From Desulforapulum autotrophicum HRM2 (GTDB lineage: Bacteria > Desulfobacterota > Desulfobacteria > Desulfobacterales > Desulfobacteraceae), in contig NC_012108.1 in assembly GCF_000020365.1 (NCBI RefSeq), positions 1,860,001 to 1,924,000 of the forward strand: a stretch of 64,000 nt of DNA, in the 5' to 3' direction. Below the pieces are notes generated by a model. The model saw only the letters and a list, made by a program, of their open reading frames with translations. It made no database searches and had not been told where the DNA came from. The position numbers were made by a program, and so were the translations under genes. Positions 42,656-51,258 of the stretch are shown piece after piece. The first letter of the stretch is position 1; each line of letters begins with the position of its first letter.

Positions 42656-44443
42656 ATGAACAAAATCAGAACACAACTCATGCTTTGCGGTGGAACCGGA
42701 TGTGATTCAACCGGAAGTGAGAAGGTGCGGCAGGCGCTGGTCCGGGAGATTGAGAGACAGGGGCTGGCGGATGAGGTTGAGATTGTCGTTACCGGGTGTA
42801 ATGGATTCTGTGCCGTGGGGCCTGTGATGGTGGTTCAGCCGGAGGGTATATTTTACCAGAAGATTCAGCCGGAAGATGCGCCAGAACTTGTGGAAGAGCA
42901 TTTTCTCAAGGGCCGGCCGGTCAAGCGGCTCTTTTACAAGGAGCCCGCCTCCAAGGACATCATTCCTAGAATGGATGACATCCCCTTTTTTGCAAGCCAG
43001 ATGTTCCGGGCCATGCGGAACAAAGGTCTCATTGATCCAGAGGTAATTGACGAGTACATTGCAAGGGACGGTTATTTTGCCCTTGCAAAGGCCTTGAACG
43101 AGATGACACCGGACAATATCATTGAAGAGATGATGGCTTCAGGCCTCAGGGGCAGGGGAGGGGCCGGGTTCCCGGCGGGCATGAAGTGGAAATTTGCCAA
43201 ACAGGCAGAAGGTGACAAAAAGTTTGTTCTCTGCAACGCAGACGAAGGAGACCCCGGGGCTTTTATGGACCGAAGTCTGCTTGAGTCCGATCCCCATGCC
43301 ATCCTTGAGGGCATGACCATTGCCGCCAAGGCTATCAATGCCCACAAAGGGTATATTTACTGCAGGAGCGAATACCCCCTTGCCATTAAGCGACTCGGCA
43401 TTGCCATTGCCCAGGCAAAGGATTACGGTCTTTTGGGTGAGGATATCCTGGGATCGGGATTTAATTTTGATATCGAAGTGTACCAGGGGGCCGGTGCCTT
43501 TGTGTGCGGTGAAGAGACGGCCCTCATGCGATCCATTGAGGGGAAAAGGGGAATGCCAAGACCCCGTCCGCCGTTTCCTGCCCATAAAGGACTCTGGGAA
43601 AAACCCACCATCCTCAACAATGTCGAGACCCTTGTCAATGTGCCCCAGATTATACTGAAAGGGGGCGAGTGGTATGCAAGTGTTGGAACAGAAAAGAGCA
43701 AGGGGACCAAGGTGTTTGCCCTGTCCGGTGATGTGGCCAACATTGGTCTAGTGGAGATTCCCATGGGAACCACCCTCAGAACCCTGGTGTATGACATAGG
43801 GGGTGGGGTTCCCAATAAGCGTAAATTCAAGGCGGTTCAGCTGGGCGGACCATCGGGCGGATGTGTGCCTGAAGAGTACCTTGATACGCCCATTGACTAT
43901 GAGGAGATCGTCAAGGTGGGTGCCATCATGGGTTCAGGCGGCGCCATTGTCATGGATAATCATACCTGCATGGTGGACATGGCTCGCTACTTCATGGATT
44001 TTATCCAGGATGAATCCTGTGGTAAATGCACCCCGTGCAGGGAAGGTACCAAGCAGATGCTGGAAATTCTCGAGGCCATCTGTAAGGGAAAAGGACAGTC
44101 AGGCGATATTGAGCGTCTGGAAACCCTGGCCCATGTGATTCGCAGAACCAGCCTCTGTGGCCTGGGGCAAACAGCACCCAACCCGGTGCTTTCCACCCTC
44201 CGCTATTTCCGGGACGAGTATGAGGCCCACATCGAGGAAAAACGATGTCCGGCTAAGATCTGCCCGGATCTTGTGAAATTTGAGGTTGACCCTGAGCTGT
44301 GCAAGCGGTGTGGTCTCTGCCATAAAGGGTGTCCTGCCGATGCCATCATCTGGAAGAAAAAACAGGTGGCGGTGATTGACAAGGAAAAATGCATCAAGTG
44401 TATGTCCTGTTATGCAAGGTGTCCGTTTGATGCCATTTTTTAA
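42656..44443 (+). CDS. nuoF: NuoF/HydB-like NADH dehydrogenase subunit with extra ferredoxin domains
   Basis: A 595-residue flavo-iron-sulfur protein. Domains: thioredoxin-like 2Fe-2S domain (1-120; CGGTGCDSTGSEKV, VTGCNGFCAVGP), NuoF core with the FMN/NADH site SGLRGRGGAGFPAGMKW and GAGAFVCGEETALMRS, N3-type 4Fe-4S ligands ESCGKCTPCREG, and a C-terminal 2[4Fe-4S] ferredoxin (CKRCGLCHKGCP, CIKCMSCYARCP). This layout matches HydB/HndC of NAD(P)-linked, often electron-bifurcating, hydrogenases and formate dehydrogenases. The HydA-type catalytic subunit that usually follows is absent; a YkgJ gene follows instead. Confidence 0.94.
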   Translation: MNKIRTQLMLCGGTGCDSTGSEKVRQALVREIERQGLADEVEIVVTGCNGFCAVGPVMVVQPEGIFYQKIQPEDAPELVEEHFLKGRPVKRLFYKEPASKDIIPRMDDIPFFASQMFRAMRNKGLIDPEVIDEYIARDGYFALAKALNEMTPDNIIEEMMASGLRGRGGAGFPAGMKWKFAKQAEGDKKFVLCNADEGDPGAFMDRSLLESDPHAILEGMTIAAKAINAHKGYIYCRSEYPLAIKRLGIAIAQAKDYGLLGEDILGSGFNFDIEVYQGAGAFVCGEETALMRSIEGKRGMPRPRPPFPAHKGLWEKPTILNNVETLVNVPQIILKGGEWYASVGTEKSKGTKVFALSGDVANIGLVEIPMGTTLRTLVYDIGGGVPNKRKFKAVQLGGPSGGCVPEEYLDTPIDYEEIVKVGAIMGSGGAIVMDNHTCMVDMARYFMDFIQDESCGKCTPCREGTKQMLEILEAICKGKGQSGDIERLETLAHVIRRTSLCGLGQTAPNPVLSTLRYFRDEYEAHIEEKRCPAKICPDLVKFEVDPELCKRCGLCHKGCPADAIIWKKKQVAVIDKEKCIKCMSCYARCPFDAIF

Positions 44444-44512
44444 ATTGTGGCGGGCATGTTTTAAATCTGTTCCCATTGCACCCATTGCAAAAATTTGTTC
44501 CATAAGGAGTAC

Positions 44513-45211
44513 ATGGCCGATTACAGGGAGTATAAACCAGGGGACGGATCTCAAATTCCTGCCCAGACAGAGTGTCGTCAGTGCGGGATCTGTTGCGAAA
44601 AGGGCGGCCCTGCACTGCACACCCAGGATCTGTTGCTGATCACCGACGGTTTTGTGCCGTTTAAAAGCATCATTACCATCAGACGGGGTGAGTCTGTCCA
44701 TGATCCTGTGACCGACACCATTGGACCTTCAAAAACAGAGCTGTTGAAAATTTCCGGGTCTAACGGGACCTGGTCCTGTCTTTTTTATGACAAAGGTCAA
44801 AAAGGATGTTCGATATACGCCCATCGCCCCCTGGCCTGCAGAACCCTCAAATGCTGGGATACTGGAGAGATTCTCAAGCTGTCAGGCAGAGATCTTCTGT
44901 CAAGGCTTGATCTGGTGGGGGCAGAAACACTGCTGGGCAAACGGCTGATTGAGCATGAAGCCCTGTTCCCCTTTCCCGATTTAAAGGCCCTTGTCGGCTC
45001 CTTGTCACATATATCTAAAAAGGTTCTGAAAAAACTTGAACGAACAGTCAACAACGATCTTGACCACAGGGCAGGCTCCGTTGATGTCTTTCATCTTTCG
45101 GTTGCACAGGAACTTTTTTATTTCGGGCGGCCCATATTCCAGCAACTTGAACACTTTGGGTTTGCCATAAGGGAAACAGCGACAGGAATAAAAATTAAAT
45201 TCAAAGGTTAG
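44513..45211 (+). CDS. YkgJ-family Cys-cluster protein
   Basis: A 232-residue protein with the PF03692 signature: ECRQCGICCEKGGPALH at the N-terminus and GCSIYAHRPLACRTLKCW in the middle. The family probably binds Zn or Fe-S; function unknown. The C-terminal 120 residues (LSRLDLVGAETLLGKRLIEH onward) are helical and specific to this longer type. The ATG at 44513 has AAGGAG seven bases upstream. It lies 70 bp after nuoF and may share its transcript. Confidence 0.83.
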   Translation: MADYREYKPGDGSQIPAQTECRQCGICCEKGGPALHTQDLLLITDGFVPFKSIITIRRGESVHDPVTDTIGPSKTELLKISGSNGTWSCLFYDKGQKGCSIYAHRPLACRTLKCWDTGEILKLSGRDLLSRLDLVGAETLLGKRLIEHEALFPFPDLKALVGSLSHISKKVLKKLERTVNNDLDHRAGSVDVFHLSVAQELFYFGRPIFQQLEHFGFAIRETATGIKIKFKG

Positions 45212-45267
45212 GATGATTTCCCAGGAGGAGGGGATTGCCCCCCTCCTGAAAAAAAATCATTGAAGGT

Positions 45268-46050
45268 TTATTCCACGTTCAAATCCAGGAAGCGACGGGC
45301 AATGGTTTTGAATGCCTCGGGTATGGTCGAAGGGTCATCAAAGGGTCGAACCCCTTGTCTGTCTGCACTGAAAATTTCTTCCATCTCCGGAAGAAATCCA
45401 ATGATTTCAAAGTCTGACAAGGACTCCCGGATAAGATCCTCATCTGCCTGGTTTTTAACTCGGTTGCCAAGGACAACAATCTTTTTAATGCCGATGTCCT
45501 GGCCAAGCTTTCTGATCCGTTCGGCTGCGACCCGGCTTCTTTTGCCCGGGTTGACAACGGCCACCAGGGCATCAACGGATCCTGAGGTGGCCCTTCCAAG
45601 GTGTTCGACCCCTGCCTCCATGTCCATGATTACCACTTCATTTCTTGCAAGCACAAGGTGGTTCATCAATGCTTTCAAAATTGTGCTTTCAGGGCAAATG
45701 CACCCGGACCCACCGCTCTGGACCGTTCCCATTACAAGAAGCTTGACCCCATCCCTTTCAAGGGAGAATCGGTCTGGAATGTCGTCTACCTTTGGGTTGA
45801 GGGTGAAGAATCCGCCCATGGTACCGGGCTTGGCACCGGTTCTTTCGGCAATGAGGTCGGACAATTCCGCTACGGGGGTGATGGGTGTGGATTCGTCTAT
45901 CCCAAGACCTGCTGCAAGGTTTGCAACCGGATCGGCATCAATGGCAATGACCCTGTTGTTATCGATTTGTGCAATGGTTCTTGCAAGAAGTGAAGTGATT
46001 GTGGTTTTTCCAACTCCGCCCTTACCGCCAATGGCTAATTTTAAGCTCAC
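45268..46050 (-). CDS. cooC: CooC/AcsF-type nickel-insertion ATPase
   Basis: A 260-residue MinD-type ATPase: deviant Walker A GGKGGVGKTT, AIDADPVANLA, the CxC motif GGSGCICPES that binds metal in CooC/AcsF, and EAGVEHLGRATSGSVDALVA. It should insert or activate nickel in the CO dehydrogenase C-cluster. It is the last gene on the minus strand of the acs cluster, separated from acsE by an intrinsic terminator and a 102-residue gene, so it may need its own promoter. A second CooC-like gene lies at 61189. Confidence 0.9.
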   Translation of the reverse strand: MSLKLAIGGKGGVGKTTITSLLARTIAQIDNNRVIAIDADPVANLAAGLGIDESTPITPVAELSDLIAERTGAKPGTMGGFFTLNPKVDDIPDRFSLERDGVKLLVMGTVQSGGSGCICPESTILKALMNHLVLARNEVVIMDMEAGVEHLGRATSGSVDALVAVVNPGKRSRVAAERIRKLGQDIGIKKIVVLGNRVKNQADEDLIRESLSDFEIIGFLPEMEEIFSADRQGVRPFDDPSTIPEAFKTIARRFLDLNVE

Positions 46051-46073
46051 TTTGTACGCTCCTGAATCAAGTG

Positions 46074-46382
46074 TTAGAGTTTTTTCTTTATGCAGCTTTT
46101 TTCATCCATTAAAAATACGTCAAATCCGTTGTTCCGGGCCGTTAAAATAAGGTCGTCCCTGTGGATTGCCTGGATCTCATACTTGTTGTTCATAATATCC
46201 TTTGGCATGAGAAGAAAGCATTGCTCGGCCTCAGGCTTTGTGGCAAATGCAGGTATAAACTCTTGTTCGTTTTCCGGGGTTTTGAATCCCATGAACTGTT
46301 CAGAACCGGTTCCCGGATTTTGAACAACAATAAAGGCCCATTGGTCTTTGACTGAGTCGTCTGGCTGTACATTGGTTTCCAT
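46074..46382 (-). CDS. Conserved-looking small protein between acsE and cooC
   Basis: A 102-residue soluble protein I do not recognise: QWAFIVVQNPGTGSEQFMGF, KPEAEQCFLLMPKDIMNN and a C-terminal NNGFDVFLMDEKSCIKKKL. It has only two cysteines and no membrane segment. The composition is normal for a folded protein. It starts after the terminator that ends the acs operon and stops 23 bp before cooC, with which it is probably co-transcribed; a link to CO dehydrogenase maturation is only positional. Confidence 0.65.
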   Translation of the reverse strand: METNVQPDDSVKDQWAFIVVQNPGTGSEQFMGFKTPENEQEFIPAFATKPEAEQCFLLMPKDIMNNKYEIQAIHRDDLILTARNNGFDVFLMDEKSCIKKKL

Positions 46383-46481
46383 GAATCGTCTCCATAATGA
46401 TTAAAAATAATAACCGAAAAGATTAGGATGTCTTTTAATATATCCATGAACGGTTCAATTGCAATCATATGCGCACCAACA

Positions 46482-46523
46482 GATAAAAAAAACCCCTTCA
46501 CGGCCATGGCCGTGAAGGGGTTT
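46482..46523 (-). terminator. Intrinsic terminator of the acs operon
   Basis: A fully palindromic 34-bp segment (46490-46523; AAACCCCTTCACGGC and its complement around CATG) is followed on the minus strand by a T-run (46490-46484). It stands 23 bp after the acsE stop. It should end most acs transcripts before the 102-residue gene and cooC. Confidence 0.9.
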
Positions 46524-46546
46524 CAGGTCTGATTTGATTTTTTAAA

Positions 46547-47452
46547 CTATAGTTCAAGCCAAGAATCAGAGTACAGGGTGTTGCCAAGGATGACATTGAC
46601 TGTCTTGGCATAGTCCTGCATTTCTTTGGTCAGGCTTGCCATGTCTGGCTGGTTACCGTCCTGGATGGCGTAAATAAGATCCACGATGTCCTGACGTTTG
46701 CCCTTGGCAATGGCTGTAAGCTGGGTGTCAAGGGGATCAGAGATAACCGATGCCATGCCGTATTTCTGGAGCATGACCATGAAGGTCTGGTTCAGGATGG
46801 GTCGAAGGTGATTTGGGGGACCATTGGAGATGTTGGAAAGTCCGCAGGTGCTCATGGCACCCGGGGCAATATCCTGGAGCATGTCCTGGAACAGCATCAG
46901 GCTGATGGCCTGGGGTTGCTGGATGTTCACCGGTGTCACAATGCCGTCCACCCAGATTTTCTCGTTGGGGATACCTGCCTCATTGGCAAAGTAAAGGAGC
47001 TCAACCGCAAGGGCTGCACGCTCATTCTCGTCCCTTGGAAGCCCTTCAGGTCCCCACATGAGGGCGACAAAATCGGCATCATATTTTTTTGTCATGGGAA
47101 CCATTGCTTCATAGCGTGCCGTTCGTGCCATGATCGAATTGACAATATGGGGCTTGTTGGCAGGTTTAGCAACCTTGAGGCCTGCCTCAATGGCATCAAT
47201 GTTGGAGGAGTCAAGGAGCAGAGGCACTCCCGGAGCAGCTTCCTGTACCACCTGAACCACCCATGGCATGAGTTCGGTGCCGAATTTTTTGGCGGGTCCA
47301 AGGTTGATATCAATGTAATCCATGCCTTTTTCTATTTGCTCGAGAACCTCTTTCTGGATAGGCTCTGGATTTCTTTTGGCAGGGTCTGCTTGTTTAAATT
47401 CTTTTCCAATCACATTGGAAATAACGTTCAAGCTTTCTCCAAAAAGTATCAT
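46547..47452 (-). CDS. acsE: Methyltetrahydrofolate:corrinoid iron-sulfur protein methyltransferase
   Basis: A 301-residue pterin-binding TIM-barrel enzyme that moves the methyl group between methyl-THF and the corrinoid protein. Family features: ILFGESLNVISNVIGKEF at the N-terminus, GMDYIDINLGPAKKFG, LLLDSSNIDAIEAGLKV and TCGLSNISNGPPNHLRPILN, corresponding to the pterin-binding Asp/Asn/Ser positions of AcsE/MetH. Somewhat longer than the Moorella enzyme (about 262). GGGAGAT precedes the ATG. It follows acsC by 92 bp containing a hairpin. Confidence 0.93.
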   Translation of the reverse strand: MILFGESLNVISNVIGKEFKQADPAKRNPEPIQKEVLEQIEKGMDYIDINLGPAKKFGTELMPWVVQVVQEAAPGVPLLLDSSNIDAIEAGLKVAKPANKPHIVNSIMARTARYEAMVPMTKKYDADFVALMWGPEGLPRDENERAALAVELLYFANEAGIPNEKIWVDGIVTPVNIQQPQAISLMLFQDMLQDIAPGAMSTCGLSNISNGPPNHLRPILNQTFMVMLQKYGMASVISDPLDTQLTAIAKGKRQDIVDLIYAIQDGNQPDMASLTKEMQDYAKTVNVILGNTLYSDSWLEL

Positions 47453-47504
47453 TTCATCTCCCTTTACTGTAAAATTTGAGTTGATCTACACATGAATTGT
47501 AACA

Positions 47505-47532
47505 TCAAAGGGACGGTTGGCCGTCCCTTTGA
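47505..47532 (-). other. Intercistronic hairpin between acsC and acsE
   Basis: TCAAAGGGACGG (47505-47516) pairs with CCGTCCCTTTGA (47521-47532) around a TTGG loop: a perfect 12-bp stem. On the minus strand no T-run follows, so it is more likely an mRNA-stabilising or attenuating element than a full terminator. Confidence 0.75.
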
Positions 47533-47544
47533 CATTGATAGTCA

Positions 47545-48885
47545 TTATTTTGTTTTAAGAAAAGCAGGAAGATGGGCTGCTTCCCTGGGGCCGACCGTAA
47601 TGGTCCAGCCAGGGAGTTCCTCTTCAACATCACCGGCAATGGCAGCGGCATAACCAGGGATGATGATCTCGGTGTGTTTTACCTTGTCCATGATGCCGGA
47701 TTTTTTAATAAACAGTCCCACATCGTCACCACCGAATTTACCGGCGGCCCAGGCCGTGAGAACGGAAAGTCCCTCGGAATCCTTAACCATCAGCCAGGAG
47801 GGAACCCTGCTTGCCTCAATTTCACCGGATACGATGAAGTAGGTAAGTGCAAAGTTAGTGGTGACCACCACGGGTGAGTTCTCATCGGGGTTACCGATGG
47901 GATAGATGCCTTCAACCACCGTCATTGGCCTCTGGGGATCGGTAAAAATGTTGAGGCGTTCGAGGAGAAGGGGAAACAAGGATTCTGATGTGAAGTCAGA
48001 CATGACCACAATTCCGCCGTATTTGGCAACAAACATACTGGCGATCAGGGTTTCCATGTCAAGGTTTGAGGCCATTTCACTGGGGAAGGTGATGGTGGGA
48101 AATCCAAGGGCCTTGTTACCGGCCTTGAGGGCCGCACGCCTGATGGCCACCTGATCTTCAAGGGCCTGTTTGATCTCCCTTGCACCAGAATCAATGACAA
48201 GATCCTTGAGACCCATGGCTGTGAGTTTTCCTGTCAAAGCCATGAGGGCATCAATCGAATCTGCCTTGACTGCCAGGGGAAGGTTGCTCTCCTTTGCAAG
48301 GGCGCCCATGGCGTCAACGTTTGCTTCGGTTGCCGCATAGAGAAGGGGCCGTTTGAAGCCTGCTGCTTGAACACCTGCTGTCATCACATCCACATCCTCG
48401 GTCATGAGGATGAGGTTGAATTCAGAGGTATCGGCAATGGTCTTTGCACAGGTTGCAAAGGCCTCTTTGCCTGCACCTGCATCCTTGAGGGCGATAAGTT
48501 CAGGTCTAAGGTTAAGACCGACCCGCTCGAACTGGAATGCATTAAAGGTTTTAAGGCTTTTCTCAAGAGTTGCTGCATCAATGTCGGAACCCAGAGTGCC
48601 GGCAAGGAGGGTGGGGTTGAAAAAGGTCTTCTCGTGTCGACAGAGAACCGTTTCTCCACCTGTTGTTGTCTTTCTTACGCCTTGGCCGATTGCCACAGGG
48701 CGAATGGGAGGAGCCGATGCCTCGGCCAGTTTCTCCCGCGCTTCGTCAGATACGTAGGGGCATGCGTCAAGCTCTGCTTTGCCCGATGCCAGGTTCATGG
48801 CAAAGGCAAGGCAGGTTGGCACGCCGCACTCCTTGCAGTTGGTCTTGGGAAGGAGTTTAAATATCTGTATACCGGTTAACGCCAT
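47545..48885 (-). CDS. acsC: Corrinoid iron-sulfur protein, large subunit
   Basis: A 446-residue protein, the same length as Moorella AcsC. It binds a [4Fe-4S] cluster through LLPKTNCKECGVPTCLAFAMN and the later ACPYVS, and the corrinoid in the C-terminal domain (SGEIEASRVPSWLMVKDSEG region). It carries the methyl group between AcsE and AcsB. The start is the ATG at 48885 with AGGTG upstream; the frame is open 24 codons further, but that part lies within the hairpin spacer and has no homology-like character. Confidence 0.95.
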   Translation of the reverse strand: MALTGIQIFKLLPKTNCKECGVPTCLAFAMNLASGKAELDACPYVSDEAREKLAEASAPPIRPVAIGQGVRKTTTGGETVLCRHEKTFFNPTLLAGTLGSDIDAATLEKSLKTFNAFQFERVGLNLRPELIALKDAGAGKEAFATCAKTIADTSEFNLILMTEDVDVMTAGVQAAGFKRPLLYAATEANVDAMGALAKESNLPLAVKADSIDALMALTGKLTAMGLKDLVIDSGAREIKQALEDQVAIRRAALKAGNKALGFPTITFPSEMASNLDMETLIASMFVAKYGGIVVMSDFTSESLFPLLLERLNIFTDPQRPMTVVEGIYPIGNPDENSPVVVTTNFALTYFIVSGEIEASRVPSWLMVKDSEGLSVLTAWAAGKFGGDDVGLFIKKSGIMDKVKHTEIIIPGYAAAIAGDVEEELPGWTITVGPREAAHLPAFLKTK

Positions 48886-48910
48886 TTTTTCACCTCGTCT
48901 ATTTTTTAAG

Positions 48911-48957
48911 GTGACAGACCCTTGGCAAAGGTTCTGGTGCTGCCCAGGGGCTGTCAC
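48911..48957 (-). other. Intercistronic stem-loop between acsB and acsC
   Basis: GTGACAG (48911-48917) pairs with CTGTCAC (48951-48957), extendable inward by CCC/GGG. It lies in the 90-bp gap between acsB and acsC. No T-run is adjacent, so it probably modulates transcript processing or relative expression. Confidence 0.55.
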
Positions 48958-48975
48958 ATTTTATAGGATTAAAAA

Positions 48976-51189
48976 TTATCCAATAAGGGATTCCATGGTC
49001 AGAGCGGGATGGCCTTTCTCCTTGAGAAAGGGCAGGATCTCTTCTTCTGTGATGCCAACGGTCTCATCGGCAATCATGTCATAGAGTCCTGGACAACCCA
49101 TTTCAGCGCCTCTTTTTTCAATACGATCCTTGATCTCTTCCTTGAGCATCTTGGGCATCCAGACCATTCTGAGGAGCCCACCATCCCCAAGGATGAATTT
49201 GCCCTGGGTGATATTGTGTTTGGAGTGCCCCACAAATCCGGGAGAGGAAGCACCGCCGCCCATGACACCTGCAAGGGTGGTGAACTTCATGCCGCAGGGG
49301 GTTTCTCCTGGATAATCACGGCCAACGGTCATGACACCGTTGCAGCCGGGCAGCATGGCAGCAATGCACTCGCAGCAGCCGCAGGTGGTCATGGGGTCAA
49401 CGACCATGGAGTATAGGTTGTAACGGGCAACAGCACCCCTGGATGCCTTGTAGACAAAGTCGTTGACGCCCTTCCACTGACCCAGCTTTGGATCAAGGCA
49501 TTCTCCCTTTTCAATGGGCTGGTTGGGGCCTGTGGGGTTGATCTCAAAGGCGGCCCTGCAGTCCATCCAGTTGTAGGCCCCGCACAACCCGGTTCTTTCA
49601 GGGCTGACCGTGCAAACATGGTTTGGGGCAAAACTCTGGCACAACGAACAGGAGTAGTAGGTCTCCACATCCTCGTCTTTCATTTTATCCACCCTGGAAT
49701 CACGGGTATGGTACTCATCCCTTGCCGTTGCCGTGAGTTTATCCACATCCGCTTGCTTGGTGTAGAGGGTGACCTGGACCTTGTCCAGAATCTTGGTAAA
49801 ATCCTGGTGGAACTTGGCATGGAGAACCACACCAATATCCTTGAGGGTAAAGCCTTTTTCCATGGCAGACTTGGAGATACGCACCCAGGAAATATCCCTC
49901 TGGCCTATGTGCATGATGCCCTGGATGTAGTTGACCAGATGGTGGATCTGACGTTCCAGGATGGGCTCAAAATCGCTCTGGAATTCACGACCGGCAATCT
50001 GGACAAAGATACCAAGGGGAAAGGTGTCACCCACCTTGAGATCTCCCACATCTGGACCGTCAATGATGATCTTGCCATCTTCGATTTCATTCATCTGGGC
50101 CATTTTAACAAGCTCGGTGCACTGGGTTTTGCCGCCGCCGCACTGGGCGTGAAGATCGGCTCCTCGAACCCGTTCTCCCTCGAACGCCGGTCCAAAGGAC
50201 ATGGGAATATCAATGTCGGAAACCGTCACCTTGAGACCCCTGACTTCAATGGATTTCTGGCAGATCTCGTCATGGGGAACATTGGTTACCACATGCTCGT
50301 AGGTGCAGATACCCGTGGGCAGGATTTCAGGAATATCTGTATCGGCAATGGTGGGGAAACCCCAGTTGACGCAACCTGCTGCTGCAACGCCCCACTCGGT
50401 TCCAATATCACCTAATGCGTTTACAAAGGCAAAAATTCTTTCCTTGTTGTACATGAGGATCTTTTTGTGATCCCCAGGTTGAACACCGCCGAATGTCATG
50501 GCAGCCCTGTTGGCAAAACCAAGGGCAAATACGGCGGACGAAATGTCAGGACCAAAGGGTACGATACGGGTATTCCAGCCGATCTGCACACCTGCCTCAA
50601 TGAGCTGTTCGATCACTGTATTGCCGTTGTGGTTTGCTGCACAGAAGATGTAGAGACTCTTCTTCTGGTAATCTTCCACGATCATCTTGGCAATTTCAGG
50701 ATTGGGAGCGGCACCGACAATGGCTGCAAATCCGGGAGCGGAACCGTCAACAAACTCAACACCCCTTTTCCTGAGGATGGTATCATCTGCAGGACCTGTC
50801 CAGATTTTGCCGGCCTCAATGTCGGGATCTTCCTGGGCAATGTAGAAATCAGGTTGGTTAACGATCCTTAATGCCTCTTTAATCTCATAGGCGATGATGC
50901 CTGCCATTCCGGCATCAAGGAGTGGTCCGAGGTAGGGAAGGTGGTTCTTTCCCCTGACATGGGGGGGAAGCAGTCCCCTGGCAAAGGCAAGGGGTTTTTT
51001 GATGTCTTCCAGTGTCTCAACCTTTAATCCAGTCAAAGAATAGATGACCGGAAGGTAATAGGCTGTATTTGGAAATTCAACTTTTGTGTCTGCGCTAAAG
51101 GTAGCAAGTGCTTTCTGATAAAGTCCTTCTACCTCTGAAACTACTTTATATCCACCCTGAATAGCTGCAAATGCTATTAATTTTGACAT
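48976..51189 (-). CDS. acsB: Acetyl-CoA synthase / CO dehydrogenase alpha subunit
   Basis: A 737-residue bacterial-type acetyl-CoA synthase (Moorella form 729). The A-cluster ligands are clear: YYSCSLCQSFAPNHVC and RTGLCGAYNWMDC hold the [4Fe-4S] cysteines, and TTCGCCECIAAMLPGC holds the Cys-Gly-Cys that binds the distal nickel. The N-terminal domain (CAANHNGNTVIEQLI, NTRIVPFGPDISS) contacts CO dehydrogenase and forms the CO tunnel. It assembles or cleaves acetyl-CoA from methyl-corrinoid, CO and CoA. AAGGAGG precedes the ATG; it is 69 bp after acsA. Confidence 0.97.
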   Translation of the reverse strand: MSKLIAFAAIQGGYKVVSEVEGLYQKALATFSADTKVEFPNTAYYLPVIYSLTGLKVETLEDIKKPLAFARGLLPPHVRGKNHLPYLGPLLDAGMAGIIAYEIKEALRIVNQPDFYIAQEDPDIEAGKIWTGPADDTILRKRGVEFVDGSAPGFAAIVGAAPNPEIAKMIVEDYQKKSLYIFCAANHNGNTVIEQLIEAGVQIGWNTRIVPFGPDISSAVFALGFANRAAMTFGGVQPGDHKKILMYNKERIFAFVNALGDIGTEWGVAAAGCVNWGFPTIADTDIPEILPTGICTYEHVVTNVPHDEICQKSIEVRGLKVTVSDIDIPMSFGPAFEGERVRGADLHAQCGGGKTQCTELVKMAQMNEIEDGKIIIDGPDVGDLKVGDTFPLGIFVQIAGREFQSDFEPILERQIHHLVNYIQGIMHIGQRDISWVRISKSAMEKGFTLKDIGVVLHAKFHQDFTKILDKVQVTLYTKQADVDKLTATARDEYHTRDSRVDKMKDEDVETYYSCSLCQSFAPNHVCTVSPERTGLCGAYNWMDCRAAFEINPTGPNQPIEKGECLDPKLGQWKGVNDFVYKASRGAVARYNLYSMVVDPMTTCGCCECIAAMLPGCNGVMTVGRDYPGETPCGMKFTTLAGVMGGGASSPGFVGHSKHNITQGKFILGDGGLLRMVWMPKMLKEEIKDRIEKRGAEMGCPGLYDMIADETVGITEEEILPFLKEKGHPALTMESLIG

Positions 51190-51258
51190 GCGTTCCTCCT
51201 TCGTTGAGGATTTATCATTATTATTAGATTACGCTTTAATTCCATGATCCTTTTGAGA

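Noticed and set aside
45232-45256. GC-rich hairpin with A-run at the convergent end of the YkgJ and cooC genes as an intrinsic terminator
   Set aside because: The run beside the stem is A on the plus strand, and for minus-strand transcripts the T-run comes before the stem, so the polarity is wrong for either gene.
48886-48957. Longer acsC start at 48957
   Set aside because: The extra 24 codons overlie a spacer hairpin and lack AcsC character; the ATG at 48885 has a proper ribosome site and gives the family length.
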